From the NCBI GenBank assembly GCA_005879585.1, contig VBKG01000330.1:1-43729 (forward strand): a stretch of 43,729 nt of DNA, written 5' to 3'. This DNA is from Deltaproteobacteria bacterium. GTDB lineage: Bacteria; Desulfobacterota; Binatia; DP-6. Shown here piece by piece: positions 24,438-32,916 of this stretch (its first letter is position 1; every line of letters starts with the position of its first letter). The position numbers and the translations under genes were made by a program. The notes beneath the pieces were generated by a model that was given only the letters and a program-made list of their open reading frames with translations, was not told the origin of the DNA and made no database searches.

Positions 24438-25276
24438 CACGCCATCCCCAGAGACGAAACGAGTCCCGCGAGCAGCTCGGGCAGATCGGAGACCAGATCG
24501 TCGAGCATGCCCGACAGGACCGACGCGGTACTCGCGAGGATCCACAGGACCACGAACCATGCATGCAGCCGCTGGCGCTGCATGCTGTTGCCATCGAGCG
24601 TGACGACGAGACGGATCATCTCCGCGACCGACTCGACCGACAGCTTTCGCATGAGATTCGCCCGGTGACACTCGACGGTCTTCTCGCGTACCCCGAGCAG
24701 CGCCGCGATCTTCTTGTTGGTGTGGCCGTCGACCACCAGGTCGAGCACCTCGCGTTCGCGCGGTGTCAGGAGCGCGAGGCGCCGGGCGAGCTCGGCGCAC
24801 TGAACCTCGAGCTGACACGTCGCCCGGTCGAGCTCGATCGCCTGGTGGATGCGATCGAGAAGCAGCTGGCGGCTGAACGGCTCCTCGAAGTAGTCGAACG
24901 CCCCCGCCTTGAGCGCGTCCACCGCCGTGCGCACGTCGCCATAGCTCGTGACGACGATGACCGGCAGCCCGAGGTTCCGGGCGGCGAGCTCGCGCTGCAG
25001 GCCGAAGCCGCCCATCCCCGGGAGACAGAGCTCCAGGAGGAGGCAACCCGGCCGCCGCCCGCCGAGCGCGGCGAGAAAGGCCTCCGCAGTCGCGTACGTC
25101 TCGACCGCGAGCCCCACCGACGTGCAGAGCTGGCGGAGCGCTTCGCGCGCAGGCTCGTGGTGATTCACGATGAAGACCCACGGCACGACGCCGGAAACCG
25201 CGGGCACGGTGCTCTCGGCGGGTCGTTTGCCGTCCTCGCTCGGCTTCGAGATCGCGATCGACCGGTCGTTCGCCAT
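24437..25276 (-). CDS. LuxR/FixJ-type regulator with degenerate receiver and C-terminal hydrophobic tail
   Basis: 279 residues. Residues 33-150 are a receiver domain, but the phosphorylation residues are all changed: the acidic pair is Asn38-His39, the phospho-acceptor Asp is Glu82 (LLLELCLPGMGG), and the conserved Lys is Glu132 (FEEPF); only Thr110 is kept. Residues 165-225 are a LuxR-type HTH (LTPREREVLDLVVDGHTNKK, VREKTVECHRANLMRKL). Residues 237-259 form a hydrophobic helix (AWFVVLWILASTASVLSGML), unusual for this family and possibly a membrane anchor. No partner kinase gene is adjacent. Probably phosphorylation-independent. ATG at 25276. Confidence 0.88.
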   Translation of the reverse strand: MANDRSIAISKPSEDGKRPAESTVPAVSGVVPWVFIVNHHEPAREALRQLCTSVGLAVETYATAEAFLAALGGRRPGCLLLELCLPGMGGFGLQRELAARNLGLPVIVVTSYGDVRTAVDALKAGAFDYFEEPFSRQLLLDRIHQAIELDRATCQLEVQCAELARRLALLTPREREVLDLVVDGHTNKKIAALLGVREKTVECHRANLMRKLSVESVAEMIRLVVTLDGNSMQRQRLHAWFVVLWILASTASVLSGMLDDLVSDLPELLAGLVSSLGMA

Positions 25277-25285
25277 AGGTCGGCC

Positions 25286-25315
25286 ATGATCGCCGCACGG
25301 GTACCCGACCGTCAA
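25286..25315 (-). promoter_or_regulatory. Possible promoter of the LuxR-type regulator
   Basis: Minus strand: TTGACG (25310-25315), 18-bp spacer, GATCAT (25286-25291), ending 9 bp before the ATG. The -10 is a 4/6 match and the transcript would be nearly leaderless, so this is tentative. Confidence 0.35.
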
Positions 25316-25361
25316 TTGTAAGAACTCCGCAGGCACCCGCGGGAGAACCCATATCGCAGGA

Positions 25362-25766
25362 TCAGTGGCGCGCGGGCATCTCCTCGACGCGCAACGGAAC
25401 CGTCGCCGCCACCTGTCCGTCGACGAGGACGTCGAACGCGTAGCGCCCGGGACGGTCGAAGTTCAGGTTGCTCACGTTGAGGACGTGGTCGGCGCGGATC
25501 GTCTCGCCGAGTTCGCCCGGCTGCAGGGTCATCGCGCCGGGCAACCGGAAGAGGACGATGCCGTCGCTCGACCGGAACTGCACTTCGACCTGGCGGGTGG
25601 TTCGCGCCTCCGTCGCCTGCGCCTCGAAACGGACGACGAGGTGCAGGTGCGCATGCGTCGTCGGGAAAGTCGACGCGTAGATCGTGTCGAAGATCCCGAG
25701 GATGTTGAGCTTGCCCTCGCGCGAGACGTTCGAGTAGTCGGCGAGCAACGCGAGGCTGACGCGCAT
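25362..25766 (-). CDS. DUF6941-like protein
   Basis: 134 residues. SLALLADYSNVSREGKLNI and LGIFDTIYASTFPTTHAHLH match the opening of the small DUF6941 family, followed by a beta-sandwich-like part (LVVRFEAQATEA, VEVQFRSSDG, FDRPGRYAFDVLVDGQVAAT). No signal peptide. Function unknown. ATG at 25766, 14 bp after the mtnA stop, so probably an operon with mtnA. Confidence 0.75.
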   Translation of the reverse strand: MRVSLALLADYSNVSREGKLNILGIFDTIYASTFPTTHAHLHLVVRFEAQATEARTTRQVEVQFRSSDGIVLFRLPGAMTLQPGELGETIRADHVLNVSNLNFDRPGRYAFDVLVDGQVAATVPLRVEEMPARH

Positions 25767-25780
25767 CCCGGCGGCGCGCC

Positions 25781-26869
25781 TCAGCGCCGCCGCGCTCGCA
25801 TGCGCCGCGCCTCGGCTTTCCGCTCGGGCTTCGCCGGTGCACCCTCGACGAGCCGCGGCAGCGTGCGTCCGAGGGGCTGCCGCGCGATGCCCCGCTCGGT
25901 GACGATCGCGGTGACGAGCTCGTTCGGGGTCACGTCGAAGGCCGGGTTCAGCACGCGGATGCCGCTCGGCGCGATCTGCCGCCCGAGCACGTGCGTCACC
26001 TCGCGGACGGGGCGCTCCTCGATCGGGATCTTGTCGCCGTTGGGGCAGCCGAAATCGATCGAGGAAAGCGGCGCGGCGACGTAGAACGGGATCGCGTGCC
26101 GGTGCGCCAGCACGGCGAGCGGATAGGTGCCGATCTTGTTGGCGACGTCGCCGTTCGCCGCCGTCCGATCGGTGCCGACGATCACGCAGCTCACCCGCTC
26201 GCGCTGCATCAGATGACCCGCCATGTTGTCGGTGATGAGCGTCACGGGGATGCGGTCCTTCTTCAGCTCCCACGCGGTGAGCCGCGCGCCCTGGAGGAAG
26301 GGTCGCGTCTCGCAGGCGATGACCTGGATACGCTTGCCGGCGTCGATCGCCGCCCGCACGACGGCCAGCGCCGTCCCGAAGCCCGCGGTCGCCAGCGCCC
26401 CGGCGTTGCAGTGGGTGAGGACGGTGGCGCCGTCCTCGAGCAGCGCGGCGCCATGCATGCCGAGCGTACGGTTCGTCGCCACGTCCTCGTCGTGGATCGC
26501 GAGCGCCTCGCGCTCGAGCAGCGTCCGGATCGTGTCCGGGGAGCGGTGGCGGTTGCGCGTGAAGACGCGGCGCATGCGCTGGATGGCCCAGAAGAGATTC
26601 ACGGCCGTCGGGCGCGTCGAGGCGAAGGCGCGGCAGAGGCGCTCGAAGTCGCGGGCGGGGTCGGCGGCGCGCAGCGTGCGCGCGCCGAGCGCGATACCCA
26701 TGGCCGCCGCGACGCCGATCGCCGGCGCGCCGCGGATGACCATGTCCTTGATGGCGCGCGCGACCTCGCGGTAGTCGCGATAGACGCGGTACACCTCGCG
26801 CGTCGGCAGCACGCGCTGGTCGAGCATGACCACGCAGCCGCTTCTCCACTCGATGGTTCGGACTGGCAT
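25781..26869 (-). CDS. mtnA: S-methyl-5-thioribose-1-phosphate isomerase
   Basis: 362 residues. Converts methylthioribose-1-phosphate to methylthioribulose-1-phosphate in methionine salvage. Motifs: [42 protein letters not shown] (catalytic Cys), [20 protein letters not shown] and [19 protein letters not shown] (catalytic Asp), then [11 protein letters not shown]. No other mtn genes are nearby. The basic C-terminal tail ([16 protein letters not shown]) is longer than usual. Confidence 0.95.
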   Translation of the reverse strand: MPVRTIEWRSGCVVMLDQRVLPTREVYRVYRDYREVARAIKDMVIRGAPAIGVAAAMGIALGARTLRAADPARDFERLCRAFASTRPTAVNLFWAIQRMRRVFTRNRHRSPDTIRTLLEREALAIHDEDVATNRTLGMHGAALLEDGATVLTHCNAGALATAGFGTALAVVRAAIDAGKRIQVIACETRPFLQGARLTAWELKKDRIPVTLITDNMAGHLMQRERVSCVIVGTDRTAANGDVANKIGTYPLAVLAHRHAIPFYVAAPLSSIDFGCPNGDKIPIEERPVREVTHVLGRQIAPSGIRVLNPAFDVTPNELVTAIVTERGIARQPLGRTLPRLVEGAPAKPERKAEARRMRARRR

Positions 26870-26948
26870 GGCGTGCGTCGACCTCCGCGCGGAGCATACC
26901 CGAATCGCCTTCCACGCAACAGCGCAACGACGAAACGCGCCGCTGTCC

Positions 26949-26978
26949 TTGACGTCGCGACGGCGCGCTCGATATCGT
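26949..26978 (+). promoter_or_regulatory. Possible promoter of the SRPBCC gene
   Basis: TTGACG (26949-26954), 18-bp spacer, TATCGT (26973-26978), 13 bp before the ATG at 26992. It lies in the 122-bp gap between divergent mtnA and the SRPBCC gene. Confidence 0.4.
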
Positions 26979-26991
26979 CCGTGCACCACGC

Positions 26992-27435
26992 ATGAGCGAC
27001 TACAGCCAGACGTACTCCACCGTGGTCGTCGCCTCCCCCGAGGACTGCTTCGCCGTGCTCACCGACTTCGAGGCGTACCCCGACTGGTCCTCGCCCATCG
27101 CGGAGAGTCGCGTGCTCGAGCGGTACCCCGACGGGCTCGCCCGGCGCGTGGCCATGGCGCTCGACATGAAGATCAAGACCGTGCGCTACACGCTCGAGTA
27201 CACGTACGATCGGCCGCGCGGCGCCCGCTGGCGTCTCGTCGACGGCGACGTCAAAGACGTGCAGGGCTCCTACAGCTTCGAGCCGGCGGCCAGCGGCACC
27301 ACGGCAACCTGCACACAGTCGATCGACGTCGGGTTCTGGATCCCGGGCTTCCTGCGGAGCGTGTTCGAGAAGAAGGCGCTCCAGGATTCCGTCGAGGAGT
27401 TCCGGAAAGCCGTCGAGTCGCGCGGCCGGGCCTAG
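26992..27435 (+). CDS. SRPBCC (polyketide cyclase/COQ10-like) protein
   Basis: 147 residues, cytosolic. The START/SRPBCC fold is indicated by [20 protein letters not shown] near the N-terminus, a central [20 protein letters not shown] beta-sheet region, and a long amphipathic C-terminal helix. Such proteins form a cavity for hydrophobic ligands, such as quinone carriers and lipids. No ligand can be proposed. Its stop is 4 bp before repeat copy 2. Confidence 0.85.
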   Translation: MSDYSQTYSTVVVASPEDCFAVLTDFEAYPDWSSPIAESRVLERYPDGLARRVAMALDMKIKTVRYTLEYTYDRPRGARWRLVDGDVKDVQGSYSFEPAASGTTATCTQSIDVGFWIPGFLRSVFEKKALQDSVEEFRKAVESRGRA

Positions 27436-27439
27436 GAGG

Positions 27440-27764
27440 GCGACCCGAGACTCATGTCTCGGGTCGGAGCCAGACGCGAGCGTGAGGGGGTAGTACCACG
27501 CGCGACCGGCGTGCCGCGGCTGGCAAAGCCAGCGCGGCATGCGGGGTACGCGCCCGGCGCGCATCGCTCGATCGGCGGATGCCGCCGCAGCGGTGAAACC
27601 GCCAGCCTTCGGCGTGCTGGACAGGCCTCGCACAGAGGCGTCGGCGGGGCGGGCGGACCTCGTCTGTCGCGCTGGCTTTCGCCGGCCGCGACATGCGGCG
27701 CGCGCGGGTCACCGAGCGTTCCACTCTCGCGTCCGGTCCCGACCCGAGATGTATCTCGGGTCGG
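27440..27764. repeat. Dispersed structured repeat, copy 2 (inverted relative to copy 1)
   Basis: About 325 bp. Ends: 27442-27465 (GACCCGAGAC, TCAT, GTCTCGGGTC) and 27741-27762 (GACCCGAGAT-GT-ATCTCGGGTC), both perfect 10-bp palindrome arms. Interior hairpins are shared with copy 1. One change in the GAAA-hairpin stem turns a G-C pair into a pair that is G-U on the plus strand here (antisense of copy 1's plus strand). It exactly fills the gap between the SRPBCC stop and the convergent asparagine-synthase-like stop at 27769. Confidence 0.85.
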
Positions 27765-27768
27765 CCTC

Positions 27769-29595
27769 CTAGCCCGCGGCGCGCGCGGCCCAGGTGGCCG
27801 GCGCCGCCCGGCCTTCGAGCCACCGGCTGGCGACGAGAAGACGCCAGAGGCACCGGCCGTGATCGCGCTCGCCCGCGAGGTGCTCCTGCCAGAGCCTCTG
27901 CACGTGGTCGGGCAGGAAAATGCCCTGGGCGCGCACGCGCGCCGGTGCCAGCAGGTCCTCCGCGAGCGCGCGGAGACTCCCCGCGCGCCACGCCTCGGGC
28001 GGCGGCGCCGGAGCGCGATGCGCCGCGGCCCGCAGCGTCCGCGGCAGGAGGTCCGCCATCGCCGCGCCGAGCAGAGACTGCCGATCGCGCACGCCGCTCC
28101 GGCTCGCGGGGGGCGTGCTGGCCGCGATCTGCGCCAGGCGATGGTCGGCGAAGGGCAGCCGCAGCTCCAGACCCGCGGCCGCGGCCGCGACGATGACGGA
28201 CGCGCGCGCGGGAAGGCGAAACGCGACCTCCACGTAGTGGATCGCGTCGCGTGTGTCCGTGGCACCCGCCGCGGCCGCGTCGGCGAAGAGCGCGGCGAGC
28301 GACCGCCATGGCGTGGCGTCCCCCATGAGCGCGAGCGCTTCCGGCGTGTAGAGCGTGGCGCGCTCTTCCGGCAGCACGAGGCTCACGGTGCGCGCGTAGA
28401 GCTCGAGCGGTGCGAGCCGGGCCGCGCCGATCGTCGCATGCACGGCGGAGGACAGGAGGGCCGGCGCGACGCGTCCCGTGACGACGACCAGCTCGCGCGC
28501 GACCGCCGGCAGGCTCCCGTAGTACCGGACACGCGCGGCGGCACGCGCCGGCGCCGAGCTGCCGAAGATCTCCTCGCCGCCCACGCCGGCGAGCGCCACG
28601 CCGAGGTCGGCCGCCGCGCGCGCGATGGCGACCGCGAGAACCGCGTCGTCGAGGCTCGCGCCCGGGCCGCCCTCGGCGGCCAGCAGGCCGTCGAGCAGGG
28701 CCGGCCAGTCGGGCGCCGTGTCGACCGGGACGTGCTTCACGCCGAGCCGCGCGGCGAGCCGGGCGGCACCGCGTCCCTCGCCCGCGAACGTTGCGGTATA
28801 GGCGGCCGCGGGCGGCCGCTCGTCGGCCGCGACGAGGCTCAGGATCGCGGCGGCGTCGAGCCCGTCCGAGAGGAGCAGCCCACCGACGACGCCCGCGAGG
28901 CGGAGGCGGATCGCGTCCCGCGCCTGGTCGCGGACGAGCACCGCCGCGTCGGCGGCGGCGAGCCGTCGCTCGGGAAAGCTGAGATGCCAGTAGCGCTGGA
29001 GTCGGAGGCGACCGCCTTCCCACACGGCGAGCTCCGCGGGCGCGAGCTGGCGGATGGCGGGGTGCAGCGTGCCGGGCGGCGGGATGAAGCCGAAGGTGAG
29101 GAACGTGTCGAGCGCGGCGGCGTCCCACGCCTGGGCGACGCCGGGCAACGCCGTCAGCGCACGCAGGGCCGAGCTCGCGGCGAGCCGATGGCCGTCGGCG
29201 GCGAAGTAGAGCGGCACGAGCCCGAGGTGGTCGCGCGCGAGCAGCAACCGGCCACGCTGGGCGTCCCACAGCGCCAGGGCGAACGCGCCGCGGAGCGCCT
29301 TCACGCATTTGAGGCCGCGCTCCTCGTAGAGGTGCGCGACGATCTCGGCGTCGTCGCGTCCGCTGAGCGAATGCCGGCCGCCGAGCGCGACGGTGAGCTC
29401 GCGGCGGTTGTACAGCCGGCCGGCGAGGACCGCGCGCACCGATTGATCCTCGGTGGTGCCGACCGGCGGGCTCGGCTGACCATGCGACGCCATGTGCGCC
29501 AGCAGCAGCGCGCGCCCCGTGAGATCCGCGCCTCTCCACCCGCCCTCCGGCGGCTCGTGATCGGGCCAACCGGCGAGCACGAGCATCGTGTGCAT
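27769..29595 (-). CDS. Asparagine-synthase-like protein with degenerate glutaminase and PP-loop
   Basis: 608 residues. Residues about 50-200 resemble the class II glutaminase half of asparagine synthetases (RAVLAGRLYNRRELTVALGG, LYEERGLKCVKALRGAFALA, LLARDHLGLVPLYF), but the catalytic N-terminal Cys2 is absent (MHTMLVLAG). The synthase half keeps the fold, but the PP-loop SGGxDS reads SDGLDA (residues 243-248). Both activities are therefore doubtful. Such proteins often belong to polysaccharide gene clusters as possible amidotransferases; the heparinase-like gene upstream (2 bp apart) supports this. The stop lies 5 bp from repeat copy 2. Confidence 0.85.
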   Translation of the reverse strand: MHTMLVLAGWPDHEPPEGGWRGADLTGRALLLAHMASHGQPSPPVGTTEDQSVRAVLAGRLYNRRELTVALGGRHSLSGRDDAEIVAHLYEERGLKCVKALRGAFALALWDAQRGRLLLARDHLGLVPLYFAADGHRLAASSALRALTALPGVAQAWDAAALDTFLTFGFIPPPGTLHPAIRQLAPAELAVWEGGRLRLQRYWHLSFPERRLAAADAAVLVRDQARDAIRLRLAGVVGGLLLSDGLDAAAILSLVAADERPPAAAYTATFAGEGRGAARLAARLGVKHVPVDTAPDWPALLDGLLAAEGGPGASLDDAVLAVAIARAAADLGVALAGVGGEEIFGSSAPARAAARVRYYGSLPAVARELVVVTGRVAPALLSSAVHATIGAARLAPLELYARTVSLVLPEERATLYTPEALALMGDATPWRSLAALFADAAAAGATDTRDAIHYVEVAFRLPARASVIVAAAAAGLELRLPFADHRLAQIAASTPPASRSGVRDRQSLLGAAMADLLPRTLRAAAHRAPAPPPEAWRAGSLRALAEDLLAPARVRAQGIFLPDHVQRLWQEHLAGERDHGRCLWRLLVASRWLEGRAAPATWAARAAG

Positions 29596-29597
29596 GC

Positions 29598-31532
29598 TCA
29601 ACCGGAACCGACCAGCTCGACCTCCTCCTGCACGACGGCCATCGTATACTCGCGGTCCGCGGTGCGCAGCCTGGCGCGGAGCTGGAACGCATCGTGGTGG
29701 AAGGTGAGCTCGGCGGGGACGCCGGAGCGCGGCACGAGCGCGTAGCCGAACACGAGCGGCAGGCGGCCGATGGCGAGCAGCGAGAGGACCGGCGCCGAGC
29801 GGCGTTCGCCATGGCGCGACGCGTACCAGCCCTGCGGGCGCGCATCCTCGATGCCATGAACGGCGCGCATCTCGTGCATCCCGGCGGGGACGATCTGGAC
29901 CTGCGCCGCGTCGGAGCGGGCGGCCGTGAAGACCGGACGGCCGCGGCAGACGGCGGCGAGCTGCACGTCGGGATGCAGATGGATGAACGACTCCGCCTCG
30001 ACACCACCCGCGCCGAGCAGCTCGTCGGCGATCACCCAGAAGCGGCCCGGCAGACAGAAGACGCGCCGGCGGTGTTTCAGCGCCGGCGTGCGGTGCGCGA
30101 AGCCGTCGTGCGTGCCCGAGAAGTAGAGGAGCCCGTCGCGCATGATCCAGCGGACGTCGCTCACTTCGGGCCAGCGGCGATCGTCGACGTCGTCGACGGC
30201 CACCGTGTTGTGCGCGCGCGTGCTCCGGAAGTAGTCGCCCCACGGGCCCGGATCCTCGCCCCCCACCCCGGCGTCGACGATGAGCCGCATGCCGCCGACC
30301 GAGAGCTCGTAGCCGAACAGGTTCGGGTCGCCGCCCGGGGGCGGCGTGCCGCCGTCGAGCAGCATGACGTCGCCGGCGTCGCCGGGGAGCACGTAGAACC
30401 CGGTCCGGCGGAGCGCCCGCGGCTCGGCGGATTCCCGTCGCCGGGGCAGGTTCGCATAGGCCCGCCGGCCGGCCTCGCCGAGCACAAGCAGCGGCCAGAC
30501 GCCCGGCAGCTCCCCCGCGGCGGCGAGCGCGGGCTCGTGGAACAGGGCGGCGGCGGTGGCGAGCAGCTCGCGCGCCGGCCGGGCGACCCCGAGCGCGGCA
30601 TCGTGGAAGAGCGGCAGCTCGCCGTCGGGATGGAGGAGACGCGCCAGGAAGTCCGCCATGCTCTTCACGATCTTCCGCGCCCACGGCGGCGCGTCGTCGT
30701 TGGCGGCCCGCAGGAATGCCAGGACCTCGAGGTAGTCGGCGAGGACGAGCGCGTGGGCGACGGGGTTCCGCCCGCGGTGGCCCCCGTCCTCGTGCACCTG
30801 CTCGCGGAGCTGGCTCCAGAGGAGCGCCGTGCCGGTGTCGAGCCAGCTGCGCGCCTCGAGTCCGTCGAAGAAGCGCCCGGCCATGAAGAGCGCCCGGGCC
30901 GCTGCGACGAGCCAGTGGTCCGCGGGCTGCTCGCCCACGACGGCGGCGAGCGCCGCGGCCTGCGTGTAGACGCTGTCGCGAAGCGCCCGGCGCCCGCTCG
31001 GGTCGTCCCGCAGCTCGCGCGCGAAGAAGAGATCGACGGAGATCAGGTTCGGGATGCGCCGGGCGAGCGCCGGCAGCTCCCACGGCACGCCAGTGAACTG
31101 CGGCGCGCCCGTGATCCAGTCGCGCGTGAGGCCGATCGCGACGTCATACCAGCCCGCCCGAACCTCCGGGGTGGGCGCCAGCGTCGCCGCGACCCCGACG
31201 GCGAACAGCTCGTCGAGGCTGTTGAGCGCGATCACCCACGCCTTCGGCTGCCCGCGCGGCTCCCAGTCGACGCGCCCCGGAAAGCCGATCGTCCGGCCGA
31301 AGTACTGGAAGCGCCGGCCACGGAGTGCTTCGGCGCGCTCGAGGAGGGGGCGCGCCTCGCCCAGGTGCTGACGTCCGAGCCCGGCGAGCCCTGGCAGGAA
31401 CGGCTCGCCATAGCGCGTTCGCGGCTCGACGCGCTTTCTCCACCCCGGCGCCGCGAAGAGCGAGCGCAAGCGCGCCGGCAGGCCCGCGCGCTCAGCCCGA
31501 TGCCCAACGTGCAACGGCTGAACGTCCGCCAC
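29598..31532 (-). CDS. Heparinase II/III-like protein
   Basis: 644 residues from a GTG at 31532, chosen for the GGGGAGGA Shine-Dalgarno 6 bp upstream; no ATG fits. The N-terminal half is helical (an alpha/alpha toroid as in alginate lyases, including RFQYFGRTIGFPGRVDWEP and WCH-less helical repeats). The C-terminal half has the heparinase II/III signature: LIVDAGVGGEDPGPWGDYFR, STRAHNTVAVDDVD, FAHRTPALKHRRRVF. These are polysaccharide-lyase-like or glycan-handling enzymes. No signal peptide was found. Translationally adjacent to the asparagine-synthase-like gene, suggesting an exopolysaccharide role. Confidence 0.85.
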   Translation of the reverse strand: MADVQPLHVGHRAERAGLPARLRSLFAAPGWRKRVEPRTRYGEPFLPGLAGLGRQHLGEARPLLERAEALRGRRFQYFGRTIGFPGRVDWEPRGQPKAWVIALNSLDELFAVGVAATLAPTPEVRAGWYDVAIGLTRDWITGAPQFTGVPWELPALARRIPNLISVDLFFARELRDDPSGRRALRDSVYTQAAALAAVVGEQPADHWLVAAARALFMAGRFFDGLEARSWLDTGTALLWSQLREQVHEDGGHRGRNPVAHALVLADYLEVLAFLRAANDDAPPWARKIVKSMADFLARLLHPDGELPLFHDAALGVARPARELLATAAALFHEPALAAAGELPGVWPLLVLGEAGRRAYANLPRRRESAEPRALRRTGFYVLPGDAGDVMLLDGGTPPPGGDPNLFGYELSVGGMRLIVDAGVGGEDPGPWGDYFRSTRAHNTVAVDDVDDRRWPEVSDVRWIMRDGLLYFSGTHDGFAHRTPALKHRRRVFCLPGRFWVIADELLGAGGVEAESFIHLHPDVQLAAVCRGRPVFTAARSDAAQVQIVPAGMHEMRAVHGIEDARPQGWYASRHGERRSAPVLSLLAIGRLPLVFGYALVPRSGVPAELTFHHDAFQLRARLRTADREYTMAVVQEEVELVGSG

Positions 31533-31704
31533 GCCGCGTCCTCCCCACGCTGCCACTCTAGCCGACGACACGCCGCACGTCGAGTCCGGCGACGATGTTT
31601 CACCGGTCATTTTCGTACGAGCCCGTCGGCTGTTTCGGCTTTCTTTTGTTCTGGCAACTGGCGCTTGCAGCCGCCCCGGCGGTCGTCTAGAAGCCGACCG
31701 CGCC

Positions 31705-32907
31705 ATGCTCGCGCTCCGCCAGGCGCTCCGCGACCTCCGCCGCCGTCGCGTGCGGAGCGTGCTCACGATGGGCGGCATCGCCATCGGCGTCGCGGCGCTC
31801 GTGCTGCTCGGCTCGCTCTCGGAGAAGATGAGTCGGCTCGTCGCCGGCGGACGCGACTTCGCGACGGGCCAGGTGACCGTCAGCGGCGCCGGAACGGGCG
31901 CGCTCACCGGGATGACGCGCGGCGGGCTCCTCGCCGCGCAGCAGCTGCACGCACTCGACGGCATCGAAGGCGTGGCCGCGGTGGCGCCGATCGTGATGTT
32001 TCCGGCGGCGGATGCCCCCGCGGCCCTGCCGCTGACGCTTCCTCCCATGATCTTCGGCGTCGACGTCGAAACGCTCGTCCTCAATCGTCGCTCGCCACCG
32101 CCGCGCGTCGCCGCCGGCCGCCTCGCAGCGGCGCCGGGCTCGGACGAGGTCGTCCTCGGCAGCCAGGTGGCGCGCGTCTACCGCGCGGCCGTCGGCGATC
32201 CGATCACGCTCCGCGGCCGGCCCTTCCGCGTCGTCGGCGTCCTCGAGCCGACGCTGACCGGCCCGGACAGCTTCGTCTTCATGTCGTTCCCGTCGGCCGA
32301 GCGGCTCCTGATCGACAGCGAGCCGCTCCTCCGGCGGCTCGTGATGGTGCCAGGCGCGAACCTGCTGCCGATCGCCACCGCCGCGGCCGTCTTCTGGGCG
32401 AACGGCGAGGATCCCGAGGCGGTGGCCGCTCGTATCCGCGAGCGCCTCCCCGACCTCTCGGTGGTGTCGCCGCGGGATGCGACCGTCCAGCTCGATCGCG
32501 CCGTCACCTTCCTGAACGCCCTGATCGTGGGCAGCGGGCTCGTGGCGCTCCTGGTGGCCTCGCTCGCGGTCACGAACACCATGTTCATGGCGGTCGTCGA
32601 GCGCCGGCGCGAGATCGGGCTCCGGCGCGTCGTCGGCGCGACGCGCCGCCAGGTGATCGCCCAGCTGCTCGCCGAGGCGACGGCGCTCGGCGTCCTCGGG
32701 AGCATCCTCGGGCTCTGCGCCGGCGCGCTCGGCGTCGGCGGCCTGAACACGCTGACCGAGCGCCTCGGCGCCGCGATTTTCCTGCTGACGCCGCGTCTCG
32801 CGGCGGCCGCGGCTCTGCTGCCCGCCGCGCTCGCGGCAGTCGCCGGGCTCTGGCCGGCGTGGCGCGCCGCACGCCTCCCGCCGACGGACGCGATCCGCTA
32901 CGCGTGA
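31705..32907 (+). CDS. ABC transporter permease, MacB/FtsX type
   Basis: 400 residues. One N-terminal membrane helix (VLTMGGIAIGVAALVLLGSL), a large periplasmic domain (residues about 45-255), and three C-terminal helices. RRREIGLRRVVGATRRQVI between helices 2 and 3 is the FtsX-domain signature. This is the LolC/MacB-like half of an ABC exporter, or a lipoprotein-translocating mechanotransmission permease. The cognate ATPase gene is not in the window. Divergent from the heparinase gene. Convergent with recQ at 9 bp. Confidence 0.9.
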   Translation: MLALRQALRDLRRRRVRSVLTMGGIAIGVAALVLLGSLSEKMSRLVAGGRDFATGQVTVSGAGTGALTGMTRGGLLAAQQLHALDGIEGVAAVAPIVMFPAADAPAALPLTLPPMIFGVDVETLVLNRRSPPPRVAAGRLAAAPGSDEVVLGSQVARVYRAAVGDPITLRGRPFRVVGVLEPTLTGPDSFVFMSFPSAERLLIDSEPLLRRLVMVPGANLLPIATAAAVFWANGEDPEAVAARIRERLPDLSVVSPRDATVQLDRAVTFLNALIVGSGLVALLVASLAVTNTMFMAVVERRREIGLRRVVGATRRQVIAQLLAEATALGVLGSILGLCAGALGVGGLNTLTERLGAAIFLLTPRLAAAAALLPAALAAVAGLWPAWRAARLPPTDAIRYA

Positions 32908-32916
32908 GCGCGAGGC

